A stretch of 64,000 nucleotides of DNA from contig NZ_CP110341.1 in the NCBI RefSeq assembly GCF_026013965.1, positions 2,480,001 through 2,544,000 of the forward strand. The letters are read 5' to 3'. Below the pieces are notes generated by a model. The model saw only the letters and a list, made by a program, of their open reading frames with translations, searched no databases and had not been told where the DNA came from. Positions 43,369 through 52,771 of the stretch are shown here, piece after piece (positions within the stretch are counted from its first letter, which is position 1; every line of letters begins with the position of its first letter). Made by a program: the position numbers and the translations under genes. The stretch is from Brevibacterium sp. JSBI002. GTDB taxonomy: Bacteria; Actinomycetota; Actinomycetes; Actinomycetales; Brevibacteriaceae.

Positions 43369-43487
43369 GACGGTTCCTCCTGAAATCTGTCTGACGTCGG
43401 CGTCAGGTGTGGCTGAGCGGGTCAGGTGTCTGTAGGTGTGAGGCGATCGGAGGTCTCCGGACGCTTCGCAACAGGCCTTGCGTGGTC

Positions 43488-44273
43488 TCAGGCCTTGCGC
43501 GTGCCGGGGATCCATTCTCCTTCGACGACTTCATAGTCAGCGAAGACTGCCGGTGCCTCTTCGCGCATGACCTCGCCGATCTTGTTGAAGATGAGGCGGA
43601 TCTCCTCTTCAGCGCCCTTCGCAGTGCGCATCTCGATGACGTGGCGCAGAGAACGCAGGTTCGCGGTGTAGACGATCCCGGTGGCCAGGCCCTCGGGGGC
43701 GAAGCGGCGCATGAACGAGGTCATGTGCTTCTTGTGGGAGAACTTCGTGCCCTCCCCGTCAAGCTCGAAATGATCGGCCATCCACTGCTGGTGCTCCTCG
43801 AGGGTGTCGAGGACCTTGAGGCTGCGTTCCATGAGTTCGGGATCTTCGCGGGCCCACTCGGGGAACCAGAACGGGATGTCCGTGAGGCGGACGTAGCGCA
43901 GCGATTCCTGCGAGAACGCCGATCCTGCGCGGTGGCGGATGAGTTCGTGGGTGAGCACGCGCGAGACGTTGTGGAGCACGAAGGTGAAGTTCGCGTGTTC
44001 GAGCACGGACCCGTGCTGGGACTTCACGACGTTGCCGAGGTACTGCGCGGAATCGGTGCGCACGCGCGAGACGTTCGGGTTGAGTCCCGGCTCCCACGAG
44101 CGGTAGCACATGCGTCCGGAGAACTCGAGGAGATCCTCGGCGTCGGGAGATTCCGCACCTTCGACCCGGTCCGCCCAGGAGGTTCCGCCCACCTCGTCGA
44201 GGTAAGTCCTCATCGCTTCCCAATCGATATTGGGCTTGGCGAGCAGTTCAACGGACGGTTCGACCTGGCGCAT
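43488..44273 (-). CDS. thyX: Flavin-dependent thymidylate synthase
   Basis: ThyX methylates dUMP to dTMP using methylene-tetrahydrofolate and FAD with NADPH. The 261-residue protein contains the ThyX motif as RHRAGSAFSQESLRY, plus GRMCYRSW near the N-terminus. The start at MRQVEPSVE follows AGGAGA; an upstream in-frame start (44309) is possible. It has its own promoter region. Confidence 0.96.
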   Translation of the reverse strand: MRQVEPSVELLAKPNIDWEAMRTYLDEVGGTSWADRVEGAESPDAEDLLEFSGRMCYRSWEPGLNPNVSRVRTDSAQYLGNVVKSQHGSVLEHANFTFVLHNVSRVLTHELIRHRAGSAFSQESLRYVRLTDIPFWFPEWAREDPELMERSLKVLDTLEEHQQWMADHFELDGEGTKFSHKKHMTSFMRRFAPEGLATGIVYTANLRSLRHVIEMRTAKGAEEEIRLIFNKIGEVMREEAPAVFADYEVVEGEWIPGTRKA

Positions 44274-44386
44274 GACTCTCCTAGTGAAGGGGACGTGATT
44301 GACTCCCAATCCTACAGACCCTCAGACCGGTGAGAACCATGCGCCCACCTATAGTTTTCGTTCAGTACCGCGGTGCCCTGCAGCTC

Positions 44387-45229
44387 CTAGAATTCGCGCG
44401 TGAGAGGCCCCGGTGCTGCCGTGGACAGGTCCCGAAGTCTCCCGTGTTCACAAACGGTATAGGCTGCGGCCCCCGCAGATTCCACCATCACCGAGGTGGC
44501 CGCACCGTCGACGTACACGACCGCCGCACGATCGTCGATGGCGATTCCGGGGCCGGGAAGTCGGCCCTGTGCGATCCATTCCCGGAAGGATTCCTTCCGC
44601 CCGGGTTCTCCATGGAAATGCGGACACGCACTCCCCCGCAGGAATCCGAGCCCGTCATTCAGAGGAGCCAACGGACCGAACGAATCCGTCGAGGAGGCCT
44701 CGAACCAACAGTTCGCACCGGCGCTGATGCCGGCGAGGATGGTTCCTCCGGCAGCAGCTTCTCTCATCCGGTGGTCGACGCCATGCCTGCGCCAGAGACT
44801 GAGCAGGTTCGCCGTGGAGCCGCCGCCGACGTAGATGAGGTCCATGTCGAGCAGCATCGCCGGATCCTGGTAGTCCCACGGACTCTGCCCGAACAGGGAG
44901 AGAACATGGGTTCGTGCCCGCACCTCGAATGCCGCTTCGAACCTTTCGATATAGTCGCGGCTGTCGCCGGATGCAGTCGGGACGAAGCATACGTTGGGGA
45001 GTCCAACAGAGGCGCGGAAGCCGCTCTGAGCACCGGCCTCGTCCTCAGTGCCGGCGCGGATCCGTCTGGCGGCCATGCGCACCAGCTCGTCATCAATGGC
45101 CGATTCCCCGGTCTCGGACATCGAGAATCCACCACCGCCGAGGGCCACGATCGTGCCCCGGAAAGCGGTGGGTTCAGCGTTGCCCACGGCACGCTGTGCG
45201 TCAGCACTCACGGCACGCGGTGCGTCCAT
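44387..45229 (-). CDS. Peptidase S51, dipeptidase E-like
   Basis: The 280-residue protein carries GTIVALGGGGFSM near the N-terminus and the nucleophile serine in TILAGISAGANCWFE, typical of the S51 family, which cleaves Asp-X dipeptides or cyanophycin. YVGGGSTANLLSLWRRHG is the conserved oxyanion region. It follows lplA with a 22-base overlap, and its start is one of several possible; the best start may be the later Met or Val before GTIVALG. Substrate not known. Confidence 0.85.
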   Translation of the reverse strand: MDAPRAVSADAQRAVGNAEPTAFRGTIVALGGGGFSMSETGESAIDDELVRMAARRIRAGTEDEAGAQSGFRASVGLPNVCFVPTASGDSRDYIERFEAAFEVRARTHVLSLFGQSPWDYQDPAMLLDMDLIYVGGGSTANLLSLWRRHGVDHRMREAAAGGTILAGISAGANCWFEASSTDSFGPLAPLNDGLGFLRGSACPHFHGEPGRKESFREWIAQGRLPGPGIAIDDRAAVVYVDGAATSVMVESAGAAAYTVCEHGRLRDLSTAAPGPLTREF

Positions 45230-46287
45230 TTCTCGGTCCCGAACTTCTCATCGACGAGTTCCTGTGCCCGCTTGAGCTCCTCCTCGGTGTAGGTGCCGTA
45301 AGTGGCCCCATAGCGGGTGGCGAAGGTGTCCGCCATGACATCGATGATGTCCTTGCGTGCCTCACCGGTCTGACTCCGCAGCGGGTCGACGCGTTTCTTC
45401 GCGCTCGCTACTCCCTTGTCGGAGATCTTCGCTTCGCCGATGCGCAGAACTTCGACCATCTTGTCCGCGTCGATGTCGTAGCTCATCGTCGCATGGTGGA
45501 GCAGCGTGCCGTCGCGATTGCGCTTCTGTGCGGCACCGCCGATCTTGCCTCCGGTCGAGGAGATGTCATTGATCGGCTTGTAGAACGCCTCCACACCGAG
45601 GGTCTTGAGCGCCGCGAGCACCCACTGGTCGAGGAACACATACGACTCCTCGTAGTCGAGACCGGCGACGAGGGCAGGCGGGACGAACATCGAATAGGTG
45701 ATGCAGTTGCCGCCCTCCATGAACATCGCACCTCCGCCTGAGATGCGACGCACGACCTGGACGTCGTGCTTCTCCACACCTTCGGGCCGCAGCTCGTTGA
45801 CGTAGGACTGGAAGGCACCGATGACGGTGGCCGTGTCCTCCCATTCCCAGAACCGCAGGGTCGGCTGTCTGCGACCTGCTGCGACTTCCTCGAGCAGAAC
45901 CTGATCGAGCGCCACATTGAGCTGGGTGGGCAGCACCTCGCCGCGGATGACCTGCCAGTCGAAGTCAGTGAAGTTCGCCGCCGAACCCAACGCCCGGCGC
46001 ACGACAGTGGCGATATCGGCGGTGGAGAAGCCGTGCATCGCCAGTTCCGAACCGTAGCCGGCCAGAGCCTCGTCGAGGCGGCCGCGCAGAACCGAATTAT
46101 CGGCATTGACGCTGGCGCCGACGAGGGCCGGTGCAAGGTCGAAATAGGCTTCCTCGGGTTCGAGGAAGAAGTCCCCGGAGATCTTCACCTCGGTGATGGT
46201 CCTGCCGTCGGTGGTGACATCGGCGACGACGAGTTTGCCGCCGATCACCTTGTATTCGCCGTGGAAGCGCTGCGTCTCGTTCGTCAT
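45208..46287 (-). CDS. lplA: Lipoate-protein ligase A, with accessory domain at the N-terminus
   Basis: LplA activates lipoate with ATP and attaches it to E2 and GcvH proteins. The catalytic domain (from about residue 110) shows VVRRISGGGAMFMEGG and the lysine in GGKIGGAAQKR. The first 90 residues (FHGEYKVIGGKLVVADVTTD...EPEEAYFDLAPAL) resemble the small accessory domain that follows the catalytic domain in E. coli LplA; here it precedes it. The ATG at 46287 lies 9 bases inside a possible TTG start (46296); GGGGAG upstream suits either. It lies 10 bases after the prolyl oligopeptidase stop. Confidence 0.88.
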   Translation of the reverse strand: MTNETQRFHGEYKVIGGKLVVADVTTDGRTITEVKISGDFFLEPEEAYFDLAPALVGASVNADNSVLRGRLDEALAGYGSELAMHGFSTADIATVVRRALGSAANFTDFDWQVIRGEVLPTQLNVALDQVLLEEVAAGRRQPTLRFWEWEDTATVIGAFQSYVNELRPEGVEKHDVQVVRRISGGGAMFMEGGNCITYSMFVPPALVAGLDYEESYVFLDQWVLAALKTLGVEAFYKPINDISSTGGKIGGAAQKRNRDGTLLHHATMSYDIDADKMVEVLRIGEAKISDKGVASAKKRVDPLRSQTGEARKDIIDVMADTFATRYGATYGTYTEEELKRAQELVDEKFGTEKWTHRVP

Positions 46288-46297
46288 GTCTCCCAAC

Positions 46298-48484
46298 CTA
46301 CTCCCCTGTCAATGCGTTCCACATGAACCGGTAGCTCAGCGCCCGGGTGAACGCGGTCTGCTCATTGTCCGAAGCGGCGGAATGTCCGCCTGCGGTGTCT
46401 TCGAAGAACCACACGTTCTCGATTCCGTGCGCCTGCATCCGGGCGGCCATCTTCCGTGCCTGCACTGGCCCCACCCGATCATCCGACGTGGCCGTCCAGA
46501 ACAGCACCGGCGGATAGTCCTGTCCGTCGTCGAGGAGGTGATAGGGGGAGAATTCACTGATGAAAGCCCAGTCCTCGGCGACATCCGGGTCTCCGTACTC
46601 GGCCTTCCATGAATAGCCGGCGCTGAGCTTCGTGTATCGGGCCATGTCCAGCAACGGCACTCCGCAGGACACAGCGCCGAAGAGCTCGGGATATTGCGTG
46701 AGCATATTACCCACCAGCAGGCCCCCGTTGGATCCGCCGGCGCAGGCGAGCGTCGCCGGGCTCGTCACGCCACGGGCGATGAGGTCACGGGCTACGGCCG
46801 AGTGGTCTTCATAGCAGCGCATGCGGTTCTCCCGCATCGCCGATGTGTGCCACTCAGGTCCGTATTCGCCTCCGCCGCGGATGTTCGCGAGAACATAGAC
46901 GCCTCGGCGACCTGCTGGGAGGGTACTTCCGGTGGTGCTGCGGCTGAGCCAGCCGATGCCGACGACGGGTGAGTATCCGGGTGTGCGGCTGACTTCGAAA
47001 CCGCCGTAGCCGTCGAGCAGGGTGGGATTCTCTCCGTCGAGCGCGAGGTCGTCGGCTCCGATCTGGAAGTACGGGATCTTCGTTCCGTCGGCGCTGGTGG
47101 CGAAGTGCTGCTCAACGCTCAGCCCTTCTGCATCGAACATCGCCGGTGCCGATTTGACCACCTCGGCGTTGGGCTCGCCGGAGTCCCGTCCCAAGGTGCC
47201 GTACGACAATGTCGAGGGCGTGAGGAAGCCGGTGCTGACCATCCAGAAGTCGTTTGCGGTGGCCGGGTCGTACTTGTCGACCGCGCCGAGGCCGACCATA
47301 TGGTTGGCCGGGACTCCGGGCAGGGCGGACTCGGCGAAGTCGTTGCCCAGGTCGAGGACCGTGAGCTTCGACTGCACGTCGGCGAGCAGCTCGAGCACGA
47401 GGAAGTCCCGGGTGAAGGTGAAGGACTGCAGCGAGGTATGGGCGTCAGGGGTGAAGATCACGCGCGGAGCGATCTCGCCTGCCTTGACCGCATCGATATC
47501 GGCGATGGCGAGACCGCCGGCGGCCACCTCGGTGGTGGCGGACTTCCATGTCGACTGGGGTCGGAAGAGCACGAGGTCGCGCTCGAAGCCGACCTCGACG
47601 TCGGTGGGGACGTCGACCCTGTTGAGCGCGTCCGCCCATGCCGTCGGTTCGACCGACAGCGAACCGTCTGCGCTCGTGATGTCGGTGAGGTCGAGAAAGC
47701 TCATCGTCGAGTTGAAGAAGTCGATGGCGTCGATGATGACGGCGCGATCGGTGGCCTCGGAATCGGGGCGGATGTCGCTGCCGACGAAGATCGCCACGTG
47801 GTCGCGGGGCACTTCGGCGACGATCGGGGCGTCGTCGAGGCTCTGACCGCGGCGGAGAGCTCGGGCTTGGCGCGGATAGGAGGAGGTCGTCAGCGAGTCG
47901 GCGTCGGTTTCAGTGGCGACGAGCACGGTGTCGTCGTCGAGCCAGGCCAGTCGTGTTTTGGCGGCGGGGATGTCGAAGCCGCCGTCGATGAAGACGCGGT
48001 CGTCGAGGTCGAATTCGCGGACTCGGTGCGAGTCGCCTCCGTCCGGGGACAGGAGGACGAGTGCGCGCCGATTGTCGCTGCGTCGCACCATCGCACCTGA
48101 CCAGACCCAGGCGGTGTCTTCCTCTGCGGCCAGTTCGTCGAGGTCGAGCAGCACCTCCCAGTCGGGTGCGGCAGTGCGGTAGCTGTCCCAGGAGGTGCGT
48201 CGCCACAGGCCCTTCGGGTTGGTTTTGTCACGCCAGAAGTTATAGAAGTGATCCCCGCGTTTGGTGACCATCGGGATGCGGTCGTCGGAGTCCAGTGCGG
48301 TGCGCAGATCACCGGAGATGTCGTCGAAGAGGCCGTCGTGAAAACGTTCGAGGGTCTTCGCGTTCTGGTCCTTCACCCAGGCGATCTGCTCCTCGCCGTG
48401 GATGTCTTCGAGCCAGAGGTTTTCGTCGTCGGGCAGTTCGGCGTTCACCGTCGAGGCCGTCTTAGAGGAGTCTTCTTCACGCAT
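46298..48484 (-). CDS. Prolyl oligopeptidase family serine peptidase (S9)
   Basis: The 728-residue protein has an N-terminal beta-propeller (about 20-430; LWLEDIHGEEQIAWVKDQNA is typical of S9A) and a C-terminal hydrolase. The catalytic serine is in CAGGSNGGLLVGN (about residue 584), the aspartate in TATSDDRVGP (about 667) and the histidine in TAGGHSAASDN (about 701). These enzymes cut short peptides after proline. No signal peptide is seen, so it is probably cytosolic. It precedes lplA by 10 bases and may share its message. Confidence 0.93.
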   Translation of the reverse strand: MREEDSSKTASTVNAELPDDENLWLEDIHGEEQIAWVKDQNAKTLERFHDGLFDDISGDLRTALDSDDRIPMVTKRGDHFYNFWRDKTNPKGLWRRTSWDSYRTAAPDWEVLLDLDELAAEEDTAWVWSGAMVRRSDNRRALVLLSPDGGDSHRVREFDLDDRVFIDGGFDIPAAKTRLAWLDDDTVLVATETDADSLTTSSYPRQARALRRGQSLDDAPIVAEVPRDHVAIFVGSDIRPDSEATDRAVIIDAIDFFNSTMSFLDLTDITSADGSLSVEPTAWADALNRVDVPTDVEVGFERDLVLFRPQSTWKSATTEVAAGGLAIADIDAVKAGEIAPRVIFTPDAHTSLQSFTFTRDFLVLELLADVQSKLTVLDLGNDFAESALPGVPANHMVGLGAVDKYDPATANDFWMVSTGFLTPSTLSYGTLGRDSGEPNAEVVKSAPAMFDAEGLSVEQHFATSADGTKIPYFQIGADDLALDGENPTLLDGYGGFEVSRTPGYSPVVGIGWLSRSTTGSTLPAGRRGVYVLANIRGGGEYGPEWHTSAMRENRMRCYEDHSAVARDLIARGVTSPATLACAGGSNGGLLVGNMLTQYPELFGAVSCGVPLLDMARYTKLSAGYSWKAEYGDPDVAEDWAFISEFSPYHLLDDGQDYPPVLFWTATSDDRVGPVQARKMAARMQAHGIENVWFFEDTAGGHSAASDNEQTAFTRALSYRFMWNALTGE

Positions 48485-48558
48485 GACCCCATCCTAGTGA
48501 ACGCCGCTGACTCAGCCGCTTGGTGCCGCTGACGAGGAACTCTTCTGACGAGGATTTC

Positions 48559-49225
48559 TCACCGCGGGCTGCGGAACATGACCAGGCCGGGGTGCCCGCT
48601 GGGAGCCTCAGGCCCGTGGCCGAGTTCGGTGAAGCCGAGTTCTTCGTAGAGGCGTCGTGCCGGGCTGTCGATATCGTCGGTCTGCAGCCAGCAGCCGAAG
48701 CGTCCGACCTCGCTGATCCACGTTTCGAGAGTGCGTCGCCCCAGGCCTCGTTGGCGCTGTTTCGGATCACGGGCGAGCAGGTTGAGAGCGAAGGTCGATT
48801 CGAGTTCTGTCGAAGCCCCGCCGAGGCGGCTCTGCAGTTCGAATGCCCACGGATATTTCTGTTCTTCCCCTTTTCCAATGGTGTCCGTAGGCGAATGAGC
48901 TCAGTCGTCCGTCGGGCTGGGTCCGGGTCAGTGTCATAAGGACCTGTCCGTTGCGGACGGAGACGTCGTAGACATCGGCGAACACTGCCGCGAACCGCGG
49001 GTCCTCGTTCATCAGCGGCGGCTCGGCGGCAGCAGCCCCATAGACGGCTTCGACCTCGTTGCGAGGAGGGAGGACTCCGGCAATTCCCGGCCCTGATGGC
49101 ACGCCCTGCCACAGCGGGCCCATCCCCGTCGGCATCCCCCACACGATTTCGACCGTGGGGTCGTCAGTTCGGCAGGACTGCGCGATGTGGTCAGCGGGCG
49201 ACGGCTGCCCGTTGAGGTCGTTCAT
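48559..49225 (-). pseudogene. GNAT-type acetyltransferase, interrupted by a one-base frameshift
   Basis: Two frames together give a GNAT-like protein of about 221 residues. The N-terminal frame (MNDLNGQPSPADHI...) includes ADVYDVSVRNGQVLMTLTRT and reaches FAYGHHWK. The C-terminal frame continues GEEQKYPWAFELQSRLGG, then LLARDPKQRQRGLGRRTLE (the acetyl-CoA loop R/QxxGxG/A type) and RRLYEELGFTELGHG, ending at 48559. Removing one base in the A4/G4 run (plus CCCC 48867-48870 and TTTT 48871-48874) repairs it. An upstream ATG (49237) could extend the start. Its substrate is unknown. Confidence 0.75.
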
Positions 49226-49304
49226 GACTATCACCATAGTCCCGCGACAGAGCGGGGCAGTTGAACTTTCGGTGTCCACTTGTCATCGCTTCGGCAGACT
49301 CGGT

Positions 49305-51062
49305 TCACAGCCTGCCTCTGTGTTCGAGGATTGCGGCGCAGAGGAGTTCTTCGGTGGGACTCATCGGGCGTTCGTCGGCATCGAAGATATCGATTCCGAT
49401 GGTGGTTCCGCCGACGTCGACGGTTGCCGGCTGCGACGTCCGGCGAACGTACCGCCATGGGATCAGCACCGAAAACGCGTGTTTGGCTTCGTCTGGTGCA
49501 GCACCGTCACGGTCACTCGGAGGAACGGCACGAGCTCCGTCGCCCGGCGGCGCGGCACGTGTTCCGTCACCGGGCGGCGCGGCACGCGTTCCCTCGCCGA
49601 GCGGCGCGGCACGGGTTCCGTCACCGGTCGACGCCGTCGCCTCCGCTGCTTGAACGGGCCCGAGTCCCGTTTCGGGACCAGAGCCTCGTCCCGGCTCGGG
49701 GCCGTGTTGTCGACCGGGGAGTTGCTGCCGTTCCCGATCGTGCTGCTGATCAGGAGAATCCTGTTGGCCCGGGCCATGCCTCGCACCGAATCCCTCGTCC
49801 TGACCAGAGGCGCATCCGGGATCGGGGCCGCTGAGTGGTTTGGTGCGGGTCCTGTAGTGGTGGCCGGTCGGCGTGACGACTTCGAGGGCGTCGGCCGTCG
49901 CCTTGTGGCGCCACCCGCTGAACTCTTTGAGATAGTTGCAGGCGGCGCACAATCCCGAGGCGTTGTCCCAGTCGGTTTCGCCGCCGGAGGCGGCAGCGTC
50001 GGCATGATCAGCATGCTGGATGGGTGCCTCGCACCAGGGCGAGCGGCAGACGTCGTCGCGGAAGACGACCATGCGTCGAAGCAGACCGGAGAATTCCCTG
50101 CGGCGCGAGTCCATCTTCACGAGCTGTCCGTCTTCGGGCCGCGTGTACAGCCTGCGGATGAAGGTGGCGGCTTCGTTCTCGGCAACGACGGTCCTCGCAG
50201 CTTGTGCCGGGATCGGGCCGACTCCGGGGAACCATGCCGACTCCTCCCCGGGCCCGAACAGACTGCTGTCCTGCATGATGAGGTGGATTTCGGTGGGCAC
50301 TGCCGCAGCAGCAGCCTGCCCGGTCAGTCGCTCGACGAATAGATCAGCAACGATCTGATTCTGACCTCGGCCGTCGGCTTTTCCGGTGGCGATGACGGTC
50401 TGCGCCGACTTCTTGAGGTTGGCGAATGCGGCGACAGCCTGCGGCATCGGCAGCAGAGCGGTCAGATAGGCCATGTTTCCCGGTGCCGGACGCACGCTGA
50501 CCGAGCGCTCTTCGATACAGCGCTCGAGGTGGTCGACTGCAGCCTTCTGGTCGAGCTTCTGCGCCAAGGCCCTCACTTCATTGCCCAGTCTCCTGACGCC
50601 AACTTCGGCCAGTCGATCGGCCATCCGCTCGTCGAGCTCGTGCTTCTTCTCCCGCGGAAGCCAGTCGGATTCCTTTGCGACCGTACGGGCCTTCTCTTCA
50701 GAGATGTTGCCGCCCTTCATCGCCGTGTAGACATTGGGCAGGTCCAAGAGCAGGGTGCGTGAGAATTTGAGCAACGCGTTGCCACGGTGCCGGGAGACCT
50801 TTCTGGCCAAGCCGATCTCCGCACCGACTCCGAGTCCCTGTTTCTTGCTCGGAACTCCGTCTTCGGCTTCCCGATTCTTGCGGTGCATATCGAACGTCAG
50901 GGTCTCGCGGGCCTGCGCGGCGGCGCAGGCGGAGGTCAGCTCCTCGAGTGCCGAGATGCGATCGATCGCTTCTTCCTCCGTCGCAGCCGGAGGCAAATCG
51001 GACAGCCCGTCACGCCACCGAAGTATGTCGGTGAGTACGTCTGGAACCTGCTTTGCCTCCAT
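49305..51062 (-). CDS. DUF222 / HNH endonuclease domain protein
   Basis: The 585-residue protein has an N-terminal alpha-helical DUF222 region (about residues 25-320) and an HNH nuclease domain (about 335-385) with CRSPWCEAPIQHADHADAAA and SGLCAACNYLKE, including the histidine and zinc cysteines. It is a 13E12-repeat-type family, common and multicopy in actinobacteria and sometimes treated as mobile or selfish, although the function is unproven. The C-terminal third is a Gly/Pro/Gln-rich low-complexity linker with a 9-residue repeat. The start is not firmly fixed; ATG 51062 has TAGTGT 7 bases upstream and no ribosome site, and an earlier ATG (51110) is possible. Confidence 0.85.
   Translation of the reverse strand: MEAKQVPDVLTDILRWRDGLSDLPPAATEEEAIDRISALEELTSACAAAQARETLTFDMHRKNREAEDGVPSKKQGLGVGAEIGLARKVSRHRGNALLKFSRTLLLDLPNVYTAMKGGNISEEKARTVAKESDWLPREKKHELDERMADRLAEVGVRRLGNEVRALAQKLDQKAAVDHLERCIEERSVSVRPAPGNMAYLTALLPMPQAVAAFANLKKSAQTVIATGKADGRGQNQIVADLFVERLTGQAAAAAVPTEIHLIMQDSSLFGPGEESAWFPGVGPIPAQAARTVVAENEAATFIRRLYTRPEDGQLVKMDSRRREFSGLLRRMVVFRDDVCRSPWCEAPIQHADHADAAASGGETDWDNASGLCAACNYLKEFSGWRHKATADALEVVTPTGHHYRTRTKPLSGPDPGCASGQDEGFGARHGPGQQDSPDQQHDRERQQLPGRQHGPEPGRGSGPETGLGPVQAAEATASTGDGTRAAPLGEGTRAAPPGDGTRAAPPGDGARAVPPSDRDGAAPDEAKHAFSVLIPWRYVRRTSQPATVDVGGTTIGIDIFDADERPMSPTEELLCAAILEHRGRL
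49512..49619 (-). repeat. 27-bp tandem repeat in the HNH protein gene
   Basis: Four imperfect in-frame copies of a 27-base unit encode GTRAAPLGE, GTRAAPPGD, GTRAAPPGD and GARAVPPSD at about residues 481-516. The unit length is a multiple of three, so copy-number change keeps the frame. Copies differ by several substitutions. This is a candidate variable-number repeat. Confidence 0.85.
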
Positions 51063-51069
51063 GCCCAGA

Positions 51070-51075
51070 ACACTA
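51070..51075 (-). promoter_or_regulatory. Putative -10 element of the HNH gene
   Basis: On the minus strand TAGTGT is followed by seven bases (TCTGGGC) and the ATG at 51062, fitting a leaderless start. Confidence 0.45.
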
Positions 51076-51235
51076 CAGTCCGGCACTGACACAAGAGTCC
51101 ACCTGGGCATCTGTCCAGGTCAGACGTCCGTGGAGGCAGATCGGGCGCTGACCTCAATGAGGCGGGGACAGTGGCACTTTCGGCTGAATGCTCCGTTGCT
51201 CCTGTGGCCGGATCAGCCCGACTCCCGCGGCCGGA

Positions 51236-52672
51236 TCAGCTCAGTTCTTCGCCGGTGGTCTCTCGGACCAGGAAGCCCATGAGCAGCACGGCGACGACCA
51301 CGAGCGCTCCTGTGAGGACGAACGTCAGGGTCAAGCCGAGTACGGGCCACATGAACGCGCCGAAGACGATCGGAGCGATACCTGTCGCCAGTCGAGACGC
51401 TGCCGATGCCCAACCGAATCCGGATCCGCGCAGCCGGGTCGGATAGAGCTCGGAGACGTAGGTGTAGAGCGTCGGGATGGCGATCTGGATGACTAAGCCG
51501 AACCCGATGATTGCAGCCTTCGCCGCGAAGGTGAGATCGGCGCCGGAGGCTTCGATGAATACGGCAGATCCGACGAGGAGGACGGCGGCCACGATCGATG
51601 AGACCCCGAGCACCCATTTGCGACCGAATCGTTCGACGATGAGCGCGGAGACGATCACGCCGAGGATGCCCACCGCGGTCATCGATCCGGTGACGAGGAA
51701 TGCCGCCTGATCGGCCAGCCCCTGCTTCTTGAGGATCCCCGGCAACCATGTCAGTGCCGCATAGTAGACAAGGAGGACAGAGACGAACAGCGACCAGGCG
51801 ACGAGAGTCGTCCTCGCGGAGTGCTGCCATAGCTGCACCAGCTGACCACTGGCCGCGCGCAGCTGCCTGCTGACCTTCGGCCCTGAGCCCGAAGACGGCA
51901 CGGTCTGCGACAAGGCAGGGTCTGTCGTCGGCGTCGCAGCAGCCCCTCCGACCGGCTCATGGGTCCATTCGGTGACGTCGGCACCGGTGCGCTCGACCAG
52001 TCGCTTGATGATCGCATCGGCCTCTGCGTAGCGTCCGACCGAGGCCAGGTAGAGAGGTGATTCCGGAATCCCGAAACGCACCGCCACCGTCAACAGGGCC
52101 GGCACGATCATGACGAGCATGATCAGGCGCCAGTCCCCGAACCCGAGCAGATAGGCCGAAACGAACGCGCACAGCGAGGCTCCTATCGGCCACCATCCGT
52201 CCATCGCCGTGAGCACGCGTCCGCGGTGGCGGCTGGGAGTGAACTCCCCGACGAGGGCATAGTCGACGGGGATGCATCCGCCGAGCCCGAATCCGGCGAG
52301 GAAGCGGAAGAGGATGAACCACCCGTATGCGGGTGCGAAGGCTCCGGCGACGGTGAAGATCGAGAACACGAGCAGGGTGAGAGTGAATGCCTTCTTCCGG
52401 CCGATGACGTCGGCGATGCCGCCCCAGGTGAAGGCACCAAGCGCCATGCCGATGAGGTTAGCGGTCGCGATCCACGCGGCCTGGCCGACGCTGAGGCTCC
52501 AATAGTCGCTGAGCAGCGGAATGAGGAATCCGTTGAGGGCAACGTCCCATGCGTCGAACATGAAACCGAGCCCGCCGATGATGAAGATGGCACCTTGAGT
52601 GCGCCACTTCCATGGCAGGTGAGCGATGACTTCGGAGGCTGTCGGAACCGACGCCGAGGTGGTCGTATGCAC
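51236..52672 (-). CDS. MFS transporter, sugar/aromatic-acid type
   Basis: The 478-residue protein has 12 hydrophobic segments with FMFDAWDVALNGFLIPLL in the first helix, GGIADVIGRKKAFT between helices 2 and 3, and AGFGLGGCIPVDYALVGEF, typical of the sugar-porter/aromatic-acid:H+ symporter branch. The central loop is Ser/Pro/Thr-rich. YVSELYPTRLRGSGFGW is the conserved segment after helix 10. Substrate unknown. The start is GTG at 52672, 6 bases after TACTGT, suggesting a leaderless message. Confidence 0.88.
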   Translation of the reverse strand: MHTTTSASVPTASEVIAHLPWKWRTQGAIFIIGGLGFMFDAWDVALNGFLIPLLSDYWSLSVGQAAWIATANLIGMALGAFTWGGIADVIGRKKAFTLTLLVFSIFTVAGAFAPAYGWFILFRFLAGFGLGGCIPVDYALVGEFTPSRHRGRVLTAMDGWWPIGASLCAFVSAYLLGFGDWRLIMLVMIVPALLTVAVRFGIPESPLYLASVGRYAEADAIIKRLVERTGADVTEWTHEPVGGAAATPTTDPALSQTVPSSGSGPKVSRQLRAASGQLVQLWQHSARTTLVAWSLFVSVLLVYYAALTWLPGILKKQGLADQAAFLVTGSMTAVGILGVIVSALIVERFGRKWVLGVSSIVAAVLLVGSAVFIEASGADLTFAAKAAIIGFGLVIQIAIPTLYTYVSELYPTRLRGSGFGWASAASRLATGIAPIVFGAFMWPVLGLTLTFVLTGALVVVAVLLMGFLVRETTGEELS

Positions 52673-52678
52673 GTGGCC

Positions 52679-52684
52679 ACAGTA
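52679..52684 (-). promoter_or_regulatory. Putative -10 element of the leaderless MFS gene
   Basis: On the minus strand TACTGT is followed by six bases (GGCCAC) and the GTG at 52672. No ribosome binding site is present. Confidence 0.55.
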
Positions 52685-52771
52685 CCCTAATTAACGCACA
52701 ACTGAGTAAAATAACTGCCGACCGGTCACCCCGTAGTCAACGGCTCCGCAACAGCAGCCGGACTGACACAA

